64,000 bases of DNA, from the NCBI GenBank assembly GCA_002086835.1, contig MVIG01000028.1, forward strand, positions 1 through 64,000. The letters run 5' to 3'. Shown here in pieces: positions 35,299 to 42,679 of the stretch. The notes under the pieces were generated by a model, which worked only from the letters and a program-made list of their open reading frames with translations, was not told where the DNA came from and searched no databases. Each line of letters opens with the position of its first letter. Position 1 is the first letter of the stretch. The stretch comes from Mycolicibacterium porcinum. GTDB taxonomy: Bacteria > Actinomycetota > Actinomycetes > Mycobacteriales > Mycobacteriaceae. Position numbers and translations under genes: made by a program.

Positions 35299-37131
35299 AT
35301 GGGTCGGGATCCCTTCGCAACCAGTGCTGTTGATGCGTCGACGTCGAACATCGAGAACTACGTTCGCGACGACGGCACGATCGTCGTACCCGACGGCGTC
35401 ACCCTTACGTCTTTTCTGGATCGCAACCGGTTCACGTTTGGGGACGAGCCGTCGTACCGATTCCTCGACTACTCGACCGACTCGGACGGCCGCGCCGTAG
35501 AGCTCAGCTGGAACGCGCTGTGGTCACAGGTCTGCGCTGTCGGCGCCCGCCTGCAGCAGGTCACCCAGCCCCGCGACCGCGTGGCGATCCTGGCCCCGCA
35601 GGGCGTCGAGTACGTCGCCGCGTTCTTCGCCGCGATCCACGCCGGCAACATCGCGGTGCCGCTGTTCGCCCCCAGCCTGGCCGGCCACGCCGAGCGACTG
35701 GCCGCCGTGCTGGCCGACGCCAAACCCACCGTGGTGCTCACCACGAGCGCCGCCTCAGAGTCGGTGCGCAACTTCCTGCGGACGCTTCCCGCCGCCGAAC
35801 GTCCGCGCCTGATCGCAGTCGACGCCGTCCCGGACTCGCTGGCGTCGATGTTCCAGGCCCCCACCGTGGACACCGACGACATCGCCTATCTGCAGTACAC
35901 CTCGGGCTCGACCCGGACCCCGGCCGGTGTGGAGATCACCCACCGCAATGTGTGTACCAACGTGCTGCAGATGATCCTGGCCGGTGACCTCAGCATGGGT
36001 ATCCGCAGTGTCAGCTGGCTGCCGCTGTACCACGACATGGGCCTGATCATGATCATGTTCCCGGCGTTGTGCGGTAGCCACATCACGCTGATGGACCCCA
36101 TGGCGTTCGTCCGCAGGCCCTACCGCTGGATCAAGCAGCTCGGTGTCGAGGCCGCTCACGGTCGAACCCTGGCCGCGGCACCCAACTTCGCCTTCGAGCT
36201 CGCCGCCGAGCGTGGTCTGCCGCCCGCCGGCGAAGCGCTGGACCTCACCAACGTGGTGACGCTGCTCAACGGATCCGAGCCGGTCACGATGGCCGCTGTC
36301 GAGAAGTTCACCTCGGCGTTCGCCCCGTACGGGCTGCCCGCGACCGCGGTCAAGCCGTCCTACGGCATGGCCGAGGCGACCCTGTCGGTGGCCAGCATCG
36401 CCCCGAGTGCGGCGGCCAGCGCGGTGTACCTGGACCGCGACCAGCTCAGCGCCGGTCGCGCGGTGACCGTCGACCCGACCGCCGAGGGCGCCGTGGCGCA
36501 TGTGTCCTGCGGCCAGCCGATTCCGAACCAGTGGGCGGTGATCGCCGATGGCGACGGTGGCGAAGCTGCTGACGGTGTCGTCGGCGAAATCTGGTTGCAC
36601 GGCAACAATGTCGGCCAGGGCTACTTCGGCCGCCCCGACGAGAGCGAGCGAGTGTTCGCCAACAAGCTGCAGACCCGGCTGGCGGCCGGCAGCCACGCCG
36701 AGGACGTGCCGGACAACGGCCACTGGCTGGCCACCGGCGACCTCGGCGTCTACCTCGACGGCGAGCTGTACCTGACCGGCCGCATCAAGGACATGATCCT
36801 GATCGACGGACGCAACCACTACCCCACCGACATCGAGACCACGGTCAGCGCTGCGTCGCCCGCGGTGCGCTCCGGATACGTCGCGGCGTTCTCTGTGGTC
36901 GGCGACCGCGGCGAGGAACTGGTGATCGTCGCCGAACGCGCTGCCGGCGCGGGCCGTGCCGAGCCCGGCCCGATCGTCGACGCGATTCGTGCAGCGGTGG
37001 CACGTCACCATCAGATCCGCGTTGCCGACGTGCGGATGGTCGCCGCCGGCGTGATCCCCCGCACGACGAGCGGGAAGCTGGCCCGGAGTGCTTGCCGCGC
37101 TGAGTATTTGAGCGGGAAGTTCAACAAGTAG
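35299..37131 (+). CDS. Long-chain fatty acid-AMP ligase (FAAL), FadD32-like
   Basis: A 610-residue fatty acyl-AMP ligase. The sequence tracks FadD32 closely: YRFLDYSTDSDGRAVELSW, VGARLQQVTQPRDRVAILAPQ, YLQYTSGSTRTPAGVEITHRN, LPLYHDMGLIMIMFPAL, KPSYGMAEATLSVASI, TGDLGVYLDGELYLTGRIKDMILIDGRNHYPTDIE and the catalytic Lys region TTSGKLARSACRAEYL. FAALs make acyl-adenylates and load them onto polyketide synthase carrier domains. No polyketide synthase, acyl carrier protein or mycolate gene is adjacent, so this is a paralogue rather than the fadD32-pks13 locus. ATG 35299 is preferred over a longer frame because a -10 element directly precedes it. The lipid it activates is unknown. Confidence 0.9.
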   Translation: MGRDPFATSAVDASTSNIENYVRDDGTIVVPDGVTLTSFLDRNRFTFGDEPSYRFLDYSTDSDGRAVELSWNALWSQVCAVGARLQQVTQPRDRVAILAPQGVEYVAAFFAAIHAGNIAVPLFAPSLAGHAERLAAVLADAKPTVVLTTSAASESVRNFLRTLPAAERPRLIAVDAVPDSLASMFQAPTVDTDDIAYLQYTSGSTRTPAGVEITHRNVCTNVLQMILAGDLSMGIRSVSWLPLYHDMGLIMIMFPALCGSHITLMDPMAFVRRPYRWIKQLGVEAAHGRTLAAAPNFAFELAAERGLPPAGEALDLTNVVTLLNGSEPVTMAAVEKFTSAFAPYGLPATAVKPSYGMAEATLSVASIAPSAAASAVYLDRDQLSAGRAVTVDPTAEGAVAHVSCGQPIPNQWAVIADGDGGEAADGVVGEIWLHGNNVGQGYFGRPDESERVFANKLQTRLAAGSHAEDVPDNGHWLATGDLGVYLDGELYLTGRIKDMILIDGRNHYPTDIETTVSAASPAVRSGYVAAFSVVGDRGEELVIVAERAAGAGRAEPGPIVDAIRAAVARHHQIRVADVRMVAAGVIPRTTSGKLARSACRAEYLSGKFNK

Positions 37132-37226
37132 GGCCTGGTTGCCTGTTCGGCCGCCGAAATCGACGGCAGGGTCGTGCTGAGCGACGTTCAACAGCCATAG
37201 CGTCGATCTCGGCGCGCTTCCGGGCG

Positions 37227-37598
37227 TCAGCTACCGGCGGCCCACTCCTTGGCCGCGTCGAGCTCGCCGAGCCCGAACACCTTGAGCTCGCCCGGAATCA
37301 TCCACGCGAACGCGTGCATGGCATGAGCGACCCACTCCATGTCGGACACCACGGCGATCCGCTTGAACGCCGAGTGATGGCGCAGCAGCGCGCCGAGGCC
37401 GAGCTTCAGGTCCTCGACCAGCCCGCCAGGTCCGAATCCCTCATAGTCAGGTGAGATCACCTCGACAATTCGGATCTCACCGGTCTGCAGCAGCTCGTCC
37501 ATCGTCGGCCTGAACTCGCGCAGGTCGTCACCACGCACTCGGCCGGATACCCGGATGCCGAACACGCCCTCGGGCATGTCGGGAAGGACGTCGATCAT
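37227..37598 (-). CDS. SpoIIAA-like/STAS-fold protein
   Basis: A 123-residue protein resembling the SpoIIAA-like family (STAS-type fold): MIDVLPDMPEGVFGIRVSGRVRGDDLREFRPTMDELLQ, a middle LVEDLKLGLGALLRHHSAFKRIAVVSDMEWV and C-terminal GELKVFGLGELDAAKEW. These small proteins are common in actinobacteria and lack a defined role; the fold often binds nucleotides or lipids or acts as a protein switch. ATG 37598 gives the family start, while the upstream open frame has no homologous character. It is convergent with the FAAL gene and appears monocistronic. Confidence 0.8.
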   Translation of the reverse strand: MIDVLPDMPEGVFGIRVSGRVRGDDLREFRPTMDELLQTGEIRIVEVISPDYEGFGPGGLVEDLKLGLGALLRHHSAFKRIAVVSDMEWVAHAMHAFAWMIPGELKVFGLGELDAAKEWAAGS

Positions 37599-37652
37599 CG
37601 GTTCTGCTCCCCTCTCACACCTCGAGTCTGCACCCACCCGACGGTGGCTGAT

Positions 37653-38069
37653 TCAGGAACGGGAAGACTCCCAGAGACCGGTGATCTCCGACGGCACCTT
37701 GTCGGGTTTGACGGCGCTCCTGGTCCAGCCGCCGTGGCTGCCGGGAGCGATCCGGTAGACGCCCGCATCACCCGAATAGACCCAGAGCTGTTCGGGTTCG
37801 GACGGCAACCAGGTGATCATCACGTCGTGGGGACTGTACGAGGAATGGTCGTGGAAGACCTCTTTGCCTGCCTTGTCCCGAACCACCACGACCCAGGGCG
37901 TCTCCCCGTTCTCTTCCTGCCCCGGTTCGGCGGACGCGGTGTAGGTGCCCGACGGAGACGACTGAGAGTGATCGGGCGTGACGATCTGTGCGGCCGCGCC
38001 GTCCTCTTTGCCGCAACCCGCAGCGAGCGCCACGACTACCAGAATTACCGCGACTATCCGCTTGCTCAC
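37653..38069 (-). CDS. Small secreted lipoprotein of unknown function
   Basis: A 138-residue lipoprotein: signal peptide MSKRIVAVILVVVALAAGCGKED with lipobox LAAGC, then a predicted beta-rich domain (PWVVVVRDKAGKEVFHDHSSYSPHDVMITWLPSEPEQLWVYSGDAGVYRI). I do not recognise the family. It is leftward, 54 bases upstream of the SpoIIAA-like gene, and downstream of a TetR regulator. ATG 38069 starts a convincing signal peptide. Confidence 0.8.
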   Translation of the reverse strand: MSKRIVAVILVVVALAAGCGKEDGAAAQIVTPDHSQSSPSGTYTASAEPGQEENGETPWVVVVRDKAGKEVFHDHSSYSPHDVMITWLPSEPEQLWVYSGDAGVYRIAPGSHGGWTRSAVKPDKVPSEITGLWESSRS

Positions 38070-38142
38070 GTGTATGGATTCCCTTTCGCACCCTGAGCCG
38101 CCTTGGCGAGATGGAACGATACGGTCTGGCCGCGAAGACCGG

Positions 38143-38835
38143 TCAGGACCCCGGCTCGAGCATCGACGTCAGCCCGGCGATGACGACATCGAGGTTGAAC
38201 TCCAACTGCGCGTCCTCATCGGGTTCCGCGGCCATCGCCACCAGCACCTGCCGCAGCACCTGGTAGGAGCTTCCTTCACCAATGCCTATGGCCGCCAAGG
38301 CCTCTTCGTGTTGCGGATGGACGCCTCGCCCGGCGCGCAGCAGGGAATCACGTGCGGCGGACATTGCCAACTCAGCGATGGTGTTGGCCGCCCGGCCCGC
38401 CTGTTCGACCGTAAAACCGGCGTCGATCAGAGTCCGCAGGACGAACTCGGCCTGCTCCAGAGCCGCGAGGCCGACGGCGCCCTCCATCGGGAACGCGTCG
38501 TGGACTCCGAGCTGGGCTATCGCGGCGCGGGCCCGGCGCGCGTACCAACGCAGCACATCGCGCCAGTCACCGCCGACCGGCGCGGGGACCCGCTCGAATT
38601 CGGCCTCGAACACCGCAGATGCCATGAGCGCCAACAACGTTTCGCGATCGCCGATGTGGTACTTGACGGACTTGCGGTCGACGCCGAGAGCGTCGGCCAC
38701 CGCCTGCATGGTCAAGGGCTCAGGCGCGACGCCGAGCGCGGCAGACACGATCTGGTCGCGGTTGATCCGCGCCGGCCGGCCGCGCCGGGCCGGCGACGCG
38801 GCGTCGCCGCCGCTGTCGAGATCGTGACTGCTCAC
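38143..38835 (-). CDS. TetR/AcrR-family transcriptional regulator
   Basis: A 230-residue TetR regulator. After a flexible tail (residues 1-17) and RRGRPARINRDQIVSAAL comes the helix-turn-helix LTMQAVADALGVDRKSVKYHIGDRETLLALMA; the ligand domain is Ala-rich with many acidic residues. The start codon is GTG 38835 by reading frame, with GGGAGG only one base before it, so the true start may differ slightly. It is divergent from the potassium channel gene across 31 bases, so it could control that gene or the small lipoprotein downstream. Ligand unknown. Confidence 0.88.
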   Translation of the reverse strand: MSSHDLDSGGDAASPARRGRPARINRDQIVSAALGVAPEPLTMQAVADALGVDRKSVKYHIGDRETLLALMASAVFEAEFERVPAPVGGDWRDVLRWYARRARAAIAQLGVHDAFPMEGAVGLAALEQAEFVLRTLIDAGFTVEQAGRAANTIAELAMSAARDSLLRAGRGVHPQHEEALAAIGIGEGSSYQVLRQVLVAMAAEPDEDAQLEFNLDVVIAGLTSMLEPGS

Positions 38836-38866
38836 ACCTCCCAGCCTAGATACTCATGCCCCCGGG

Positions 38867-39706
38867 ATGGTGAGCCACGATCCCGAGGGGCTTGTGCTGA
38901 CCTCGGCGCGCTCCGGGGTTGCCCGTGCCAGTCCTCGCACGGTGCCGCACACTTTTGCGGTGACGACGCAACGCCTCGACAGATGGGAGGCCCGCGCCGA
39001 GTGGCCACTGGCCTCGGTGGCAGCAGTGTTCCTCGCCGCGTATTCGGTGGAGGTGCTGGTACAGCCGCACGGGCTGGCGGCCCGTGCCGTCGAGCTGGCG
39101 ACCTGGCTCACCTGGGCAGTGTTCTCGGCGGACTATGCGGCTCGGCTGTTTCTCGCTGACGACCGCATGCGCTGGTTCCGCACGCACCTCGTCGACCTGG
39201 CGATCGTGCTTCTGCCCCTGTTGCGGCCGCTGCGCTTGTTGCGGCTGGTCGTCCTGATCGGGGTCATCCAGAAGGCCGTGGGCCACGCGATCCGCGGCAA
39301 GGTCATCCTCTACACGATCTCGGGTGCGGTCCTGCTCGTGTACGTCGCGTCACTGGCCGTACTGCAGGCCGAGCGAGGTCAACCCGACGCGCACATCACC
39401 GATTTCGGCCAGGCGGTCTGGTGGGCGATCACGACCATAACCACCGTCGGCTACGGCGACATGTACCCGGTGACCACGACCGGGCGGGTCATCGCCGCCC
39501 TGTTGATGATCGGCGGGATCAGCCTGGTCGGTTCGATCACGGCGACGATCGCGTCGTGGATCGTGCAGACCGTGGCGGTCGATGACGCCGCCACCGCGGC
39601 AGCGACGGCGGCTCACATCAATGAACTGCGTGCCGAGATCGCGTCGCTGCGCGACGAGTTGCGGGCGCCGGCTGCTGAGAACTCGGGAACCGACCACCGG
39701 CCCTGA
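38867..39706 (+). CDS. Voltage-gated-type potassium channel
   Basis: A 279-residue ion channel. The selectivity filter TTVGYGD (residues 192-198) is canonical for K+. Upstream are S1-S4-like helices; the putative voltage sensor LLPLLRPLRLLRLVVLIGVIQ keeps regularly spaced arginines, and RTHLVDLAIVL resembles S3. The pore region is followed by helix S6 (VIAALLMIGGISLVGSITATIASWIV) and a C-terminal coiled segment INELRAEIASLRDELR that probably helps tetramerisation. ATG 38867 is the first start; GTG 38960 is an alternative that removes a poorly conserved leader. It is divergent from a TetR gene. Role: membrane potential or K+ homeostasis. Confidence 0.9.
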   Translation: MVSHDPEGLVLTSARSGVARASPRTVPHTFAVTTQRLDRWEARAEWPLASVAAVFLAAYSVEVLVQPHGLAARAVELATWLTWAVFSADYAARLFLADDRMRWFRTHLVDLAIVLLPLLRPLRLLRLVVLIGVIQKAVGHAIRGKVILYTISGAVLLVYVASLAVLQAERGQPDAHITDFGQAVWWAITTITTVGYGDMYPVTTTGRVIAALLMIGGISLVGSITATIASWIVQTVAVDDAATAAATAAHINELRAEIASLRDELRAPAAENSGTDHRP

Positions 39707-39721
39707 AACATGTGAGCTGAG

Positions 39722-39806
39722 TGCGGGCGGTGGGACTCGAACCCACACGTTCTTTCGAACACGGGCACCTAAAGCCCGCGCGTATGCCCAATTTCGCCAC
39801 GCCCGC
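39722..39806 (-). tRNA. tRNA-Leu (anticodon UAG)
   Basis: Read leftward from 39806: acceptor arm GCGGGCG pairs with CGCCCGC, the anticodon stem CGGGC/GCCCG encloses loop TTTAGGT (anticodon UAG, reading CUA), the long variable arm TGTTC-GAAA-GAACG is typical of a class II tRNA, and the T arm is GTGGG-TTCGAGT-CCCAC. The discriminator is A, as expected for leucine. CCA is not encoded. Confidence 0.95.
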
Positions 39807-39894
39807 AGAGCACCGATCGTACAGCTCGCGTCCCAAGGAAATCTGTCGGAGGTCAGTCCTACATTTGGTGGCATCGGCGGTCAAGAGAGGCGAC

Positions 39895-40635
39895 GTGCGG
39901 TCGGCGGATGAGTTCAACAGAGTCCAAGCCTTGATTGCGGCGGGGATGAACGACTGCGCCATTGCACGGGAAACCGGTATTCCACGTCCGACAGTGCGGG
40001 ATTGGCGGGTACGACCACCATCGCAGTTGAGGCGCCCGCAGGCTTCGTCCGTATGCGGCGTCGACCATGACTTCGGTGCGTTGCCACCGCGTGAATACGC
40101 CTACGTGCTCGGCCTGTACCTCGGCGACGGCTGCGTCTCGCGACATCCGCGGGCATGGCGTCTCCGAGTCACGCTCGACAGTAAGTATCCAGGAATCATC
40201 GACAGTTGCTGCGCAGCCATCGACGCTCTCATGCCCGGGCAGCGCGCGTCGGTAGGGCGACAGCCAACTTCATGCGTCCAAGTTTCGCTCTATTCCAAAC
40301 ATTGGCCGTGCCTGTTCCCCCAACACGGGCCCGGCCGTAAGCACCATCGCCGCATCGCCCTCGAGCCTTGGCAAGAGGTCCTCGTCAAGAAAGCGCCTGA
40401 AGACTTCGTGCGCGGTCTCATCCACAGCGACGGTTGCCGGGTGATCGCGAATGACCGCGGTGTCAAGAGCATTCGGTATCACTTCACGAATCACTCGGAG
40501 GACATCCTCAACCTGTTCACCGCCGCACTGGACCTTCTCGGCATCCCGTGGACACGTTCCACCCAGTACGTCGTCTCGATCTACCGAAAGGCCGCCACCG
40601 CTCGCCTCGACGAGTTCATCGGCCCAAAGGTCTGA
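39895..40635 (+). CDS. HTH / LAGLIDADG homing-endonuclease-like protein
   Basis: A 246-residue protein combining an N-terminal helix-turn-helix (residues about 8-37: VQALIAAGMNDCAIARETGIPRPTVRDWR) with two LAGLIDADG-type motifs, YVLGLYLGDGC near residue 70 and FVRGLIHSDGC near residue 161. This is the architecture of freestanding monomeric homing endonucleases or their regulatory derivatives. GTG 39895 is supported by AGAGAGG upstream; the frame is also open leftward through the tRNA, but that part cannot be coding. It begins 88 bases from the 5' end of tRNA-Leu on the opposite strand. Both acidic motif residues are present, so cleavage activity is possible. Its target is unknown. Confidence 0.82.
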   Translation: MRSADEFNRVQALIAAGMNDCAIARETGIPRPTVRDWRVRPPSQLRRPQASSVCGVDHDFGALPPREYAYVLGLYLGDGCVSRHPRAWRLRVTLDSKYPGIIDSCCAAIDALMPGQRASVGRQPTSCVQVSLYSKHWPCLFPQHGPGRKHHRRIALEPWQEVLVKKAPEDFVRGLIHSDGCRVIANDRGVKSIRYHFTNHSEDILNLFTAALDLLGIPWTRSTQYVVSIYRKAATARLDEFIGPKV

Positions 40636-40648
40636 GGCGTGAACGACA

Positions 40649-41344
40649 CTACGCGGACGGAAGGACCTGACCCGACATGTTGATCAGCCGGTCGTGCTCG
40701 TCGAAGAGCAGTTCGGCGTGGCCGTCGGGCAACACGACCCGCATGCCGCCCGGGATCTGCTCGACCGGCACTGCTCGCATCGCCGCCCAAACGTACACAC
40801 TGCGGGGCGCGACAGGCAGGGCCTGCAGCGCCTGGCCGACACAGCGCAGCAGTCTCGGTGCGCTCGGCGCGGGCAACTGCAGCCGCTCGTCGGTCAGCAC
40901 GATCACGCCGACGATCCCATCCTCGAGAGCGAAGGTGTAGCAAGGCTTCAATCCCAGCTTCAGTGACGCGATGGCGCCCATCTGCCATGCGAACTCACGC
41001 GGCGTCACGTCGCCCAGCGGCACCTCCGCATCGCGCAATTGGGCGATGCCGTTCACCTCACCGCAGTCGCGGAGCACGGCGCTTCCGTATTCGACCGGAC
41101 GCGGGAAACCAGGGTTCGCCCATCCCCACTGCCACATCCCCCGCTCTGGCGAAGCAGCGCCGAGCAACTCGCCCCGCGCGACGAACGGCGCCACGCCACT
41201 CGTCGAGGCCAGCGAGAACAGGTGGGTCTCGGCATCGAAACTCCAGCCACCGTCATACGGTGTGCCCTCGCCGATGAGATCCGAGAGATAGGCCTGAACC
41301 TCGGCTTGCACAACCGCAGCGTCGAGCAGCATGTCTTCGAGCAC
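40649..41344 (-). CDS. DUF6882-like protein of unknown function
   Basis: A 231-residue cytosolic protein. It has the segment GMWQWGWANPGFPRPVEYGS, which I associate with DUF6882 proteins, and GIVGVIVLTDERLQLPAPSAP in the second half; there is no signal peptide or membrane helix. Function unknown. ATG 41344 or 41332 could be the start. It is convergent with the LAGLIDADG gene (13 bases between stops) and divergent from the lprD-like gene. Homologues often occur in variable genome regions, sometimes in multiple copies, which fits its place next to a mobile-type gene. Confidence 0.75.
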   Translation of the reverse strand: MLEDMLLDAAVVQAEVQAYLSDLIGEGTPYDGGWSFDAETHLFSLASTSGVAPFVARGELLGAASPERGMWQWGWANPGFPRPVEYGSAVLRDCGEVNGIAQLRDAEVPLGDVTPREFAWQMGAIASLKLGLKPCYTFALEDGIVGVIVLTDERLQLPAPSAPRLLRCVGQALQALPVAPRSVYVWAAMRAVPVEQIPGGMRVVLPDGHAELLFDEHDRLINMSGQVLPSA

Positions 41345-41423
41345 GAAAAAAGCCTAAGCGGCACTCGCGGTCCATCCAGGCACGAATTTTCGACGCCCGA
41401 GCTCCGCGCCGTACCATGGACGA

Positions 41424-41807
41424 ATGTCCACTACACGGCGTAGGAGACCGGCGCTCATCGCGCTGGTCTGCCTTGGCGCCGCAGGCTGCCTGGCGTTGGC
41501 CTGGTGGCAGTGGACCCGCTACGAATCGGCCTCGGGAACCTTCCAGAACCTCGGCTACGCCCTGCAGTGGCCGATGTTCGCCGGGTTCTGCTTCTACGCG
41601 TACTACAAGTTCGTCCGGTACGAGGACGCTCCTCCGGAGCGGCCCAGCGGCGATGTCACCGAGATCCCCGCGGGCCTGTTGCCGGAACGTCCCAAGGCCG
41701 CGGCCGCGGATGCCGTCGACCGAGAACTCTCCGAATACAACGCCTACCTCGCCGAGCTGGCCAAGTCCGACGCCGAGCCGCAGAAGAAAGACAGGACCGA
41801 TAGATGA
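41424..41807 (+). CDS. lprD: LprD-like small membrane/lipoprotein (Rv1343c counterpart)
   Basis: A 127-residue membrane protein. Helix 1 (PALIALVCLGAAGCLALAWWQW, residues 9-30) carries a lipobox-like LGAAGC, and a second hydrophobic segment (YALQWPMFAGFCFYAYYKF) follows; the C-terminal half is charged and cytosolic-looking. In M. tuberculosis the equivalent gene beside the DUF3817 protein is annotated as lipoprotein LprD; the identification here rests on order and length. Its stop overlaps the next ATG, so the two are translationally coupled. With two hydrophobic segments, true lipidation is doubtful. Function unknown. Confidence 0.8.
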   Translation: MSTTRRRRPALIALVCLGAAGCLALAWWQWTRYESASGTFQNLGYALQWPMFAGFCFYAYYKFVRYEDAPPERPSGDVTEIPAGLLPERPKAAAADAVDRELSEYNAYLAELAKSDAEPQKKDRTDR

Positions 41808-42166
41808 CCGCACCAGAACCGGGCACTGAGGCCACGCCGGCTGTTTCGGCCCCCAAGGAGGCCATCCGCAAGGCCCTACTGGGCTACCGCGTGCTGGCTT
41901 GGACGACGGGCATCTGGCTCATCGCGCTGTGCTACGAGATGGTGCTCAAGTACATCGTCCAGGTGGACAACCCGCCGAGCTGGATCGGCATCGTGCACGG
42001 CTGGGTGTACTTCATCTACCTGCTGTTCACGGCCAACCTCGCAGTCAAGGTCCGCTGGCCCATCGGCAAGACGATCGGGGTGCTGCTCGCGGGCACCATC
42101 CCGCTGCTCGGCATCATCGTCGAGCACTTCAACACGCTGGATCTCAAGAAGCGCTTCGAGCTCTAG
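41804..42166 (+). CDS. DUF3817 integral membrane protein (Rv1342c counterpart)
   Basis: A 120-residue protein with three membrane helices and the DUF3817 pattern: YRVLAWTTGIWLIALCYEMVLKY, WIGIVHGWVYFIYLLFTANLAVKVRWP and IGVLLAGTIPLLGIIVEH. ATG 41804 overlaps the lprD-like stop by four bases. The gene pair and length match Rv1343c-Rv1342c. Function unknown; it is conserved in mycobacteria and relatives. The next genes in M. tuberculosis would be the rdgB homologue, but here a MarR-efflux pair intervenes. Confidence 0.88.
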   Translation: MTAPEPGTEATPAVSAPKEAIRKALLGYRVLAWTTGIWLIALCYEMVLKYIVQVDNPPSWIGIVHGWVYFIYLLFTANLAVKVRWPIGKTIGVLLAGTIPLLGIIVEHFNTLDLKKRFEL

Positions 42167-42176
42167 ACTCCGGCGG

Positions 42177-42629
42177 CTATGCCATCGAAGCGAGCCGCTG
42201 AAGCAACGGCCCGGCTTTGACCAGGGTCGCCACCTCGTCGTCGGTCATCTGAGCGAACTGCTCGTGGACGGCGGCGGTCCAGGCCGCGTCGATCAGCTTC
42301 TTGTGCTCGGCGGCCCTGGCCGTCAGGCGCAGCCGGATGCAGCGACGGTCGTGTTCGTCGGGCACGCGGTCGAGCAAACCGCGCTCGACCAGTTTCCGCA
42401 CCGTGGTGCTGACGTTGCTGGGCTGCAGCGCCAGCAGATGGGCAGCCTCGGAGACACTGATCCCCGGATGGTCACCCACCGTGCGGATGACCTCGAACTC
42501 TGAGTGCGGCAACGGTTCCAGGCCGACCTGTTTCTCACCGAACCGCCGTAGCGACCAGACCAGCGTCCGCACGGCGGCTGCGGTGTCACGCACATCACGC
42601 ATCGCCCTGGGTACTCGTCGGACCGTCAT
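42177..42629 (-). CDS. MarR-family transcriptional regulator
   Basis: A 150-residue MarR regulator with a winged helix (HSEFEVIRTVGDHPGISVSEAAHLLALQPSNVSTTVRKLVERGLLDRVPDEHDRRCIRLRLT), the DRR wing motif and flanking dimerisation helices. ATG 42629 is chosen; the longer frame upstream crosses the promoter palindrome. It is divergent from a Bcr/CflA-type efflux gene across a 50-base AT-rich gap holding TATAAATTTATA (42645-42656). The classic arrangement is a repressor released by the transported drug or phenolic compound. Confidence 0.92.
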   Translation of the reverse strand: MTVRRVPRAMRDVRDTAAAVRTLVWSLRRFGEKQVGLEPLPHSEFEVIRTVGDHPGISVSEAAHLLALQPSNVSTTVRKLVERGLLDRVPDEHDRRCIRLRLTARAAEHKKLIDAAWTAAVHEQFAQMTDDEVATLVKAGPLLQRLASMA

Positions 42630-42644
42630 GTCCGCTATATTACC

Positions 42645-42656
42645 TATAAATTTATA
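42645..42656. promoter_or_regulatory. Palindrome TATAAATTTATA in the marR-efflux gap
   Basis: A perfect 12-base palindrome inside AT-rich DNA, 16 bases from the MarR start and 24 bases from the transporter start. It is the likely operator of the MarR protein and also overlaps possible -10 elements on both strands. Confidence 0.65.
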
Positions 42657-42679
42657 CATAATTTTGAACTTAAGGTCAT

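Noticed and set aside
39721..39894. Extension of the LAGLIDADG protein leftward through the tRNA
   Set aside because: The frame happens to be open across tRNA-Leu, but GTG 39895 has a proper ribosome site and the tRNA structure is complete.
39722..41344. Integrated plasmid or prophage next to tRNA-Leu
   Set aside because: No integrase, no duplicated tRNA 3' end and no phage genes were found; only the LAGLIDADG gene and a DUF6882-like gene are present.
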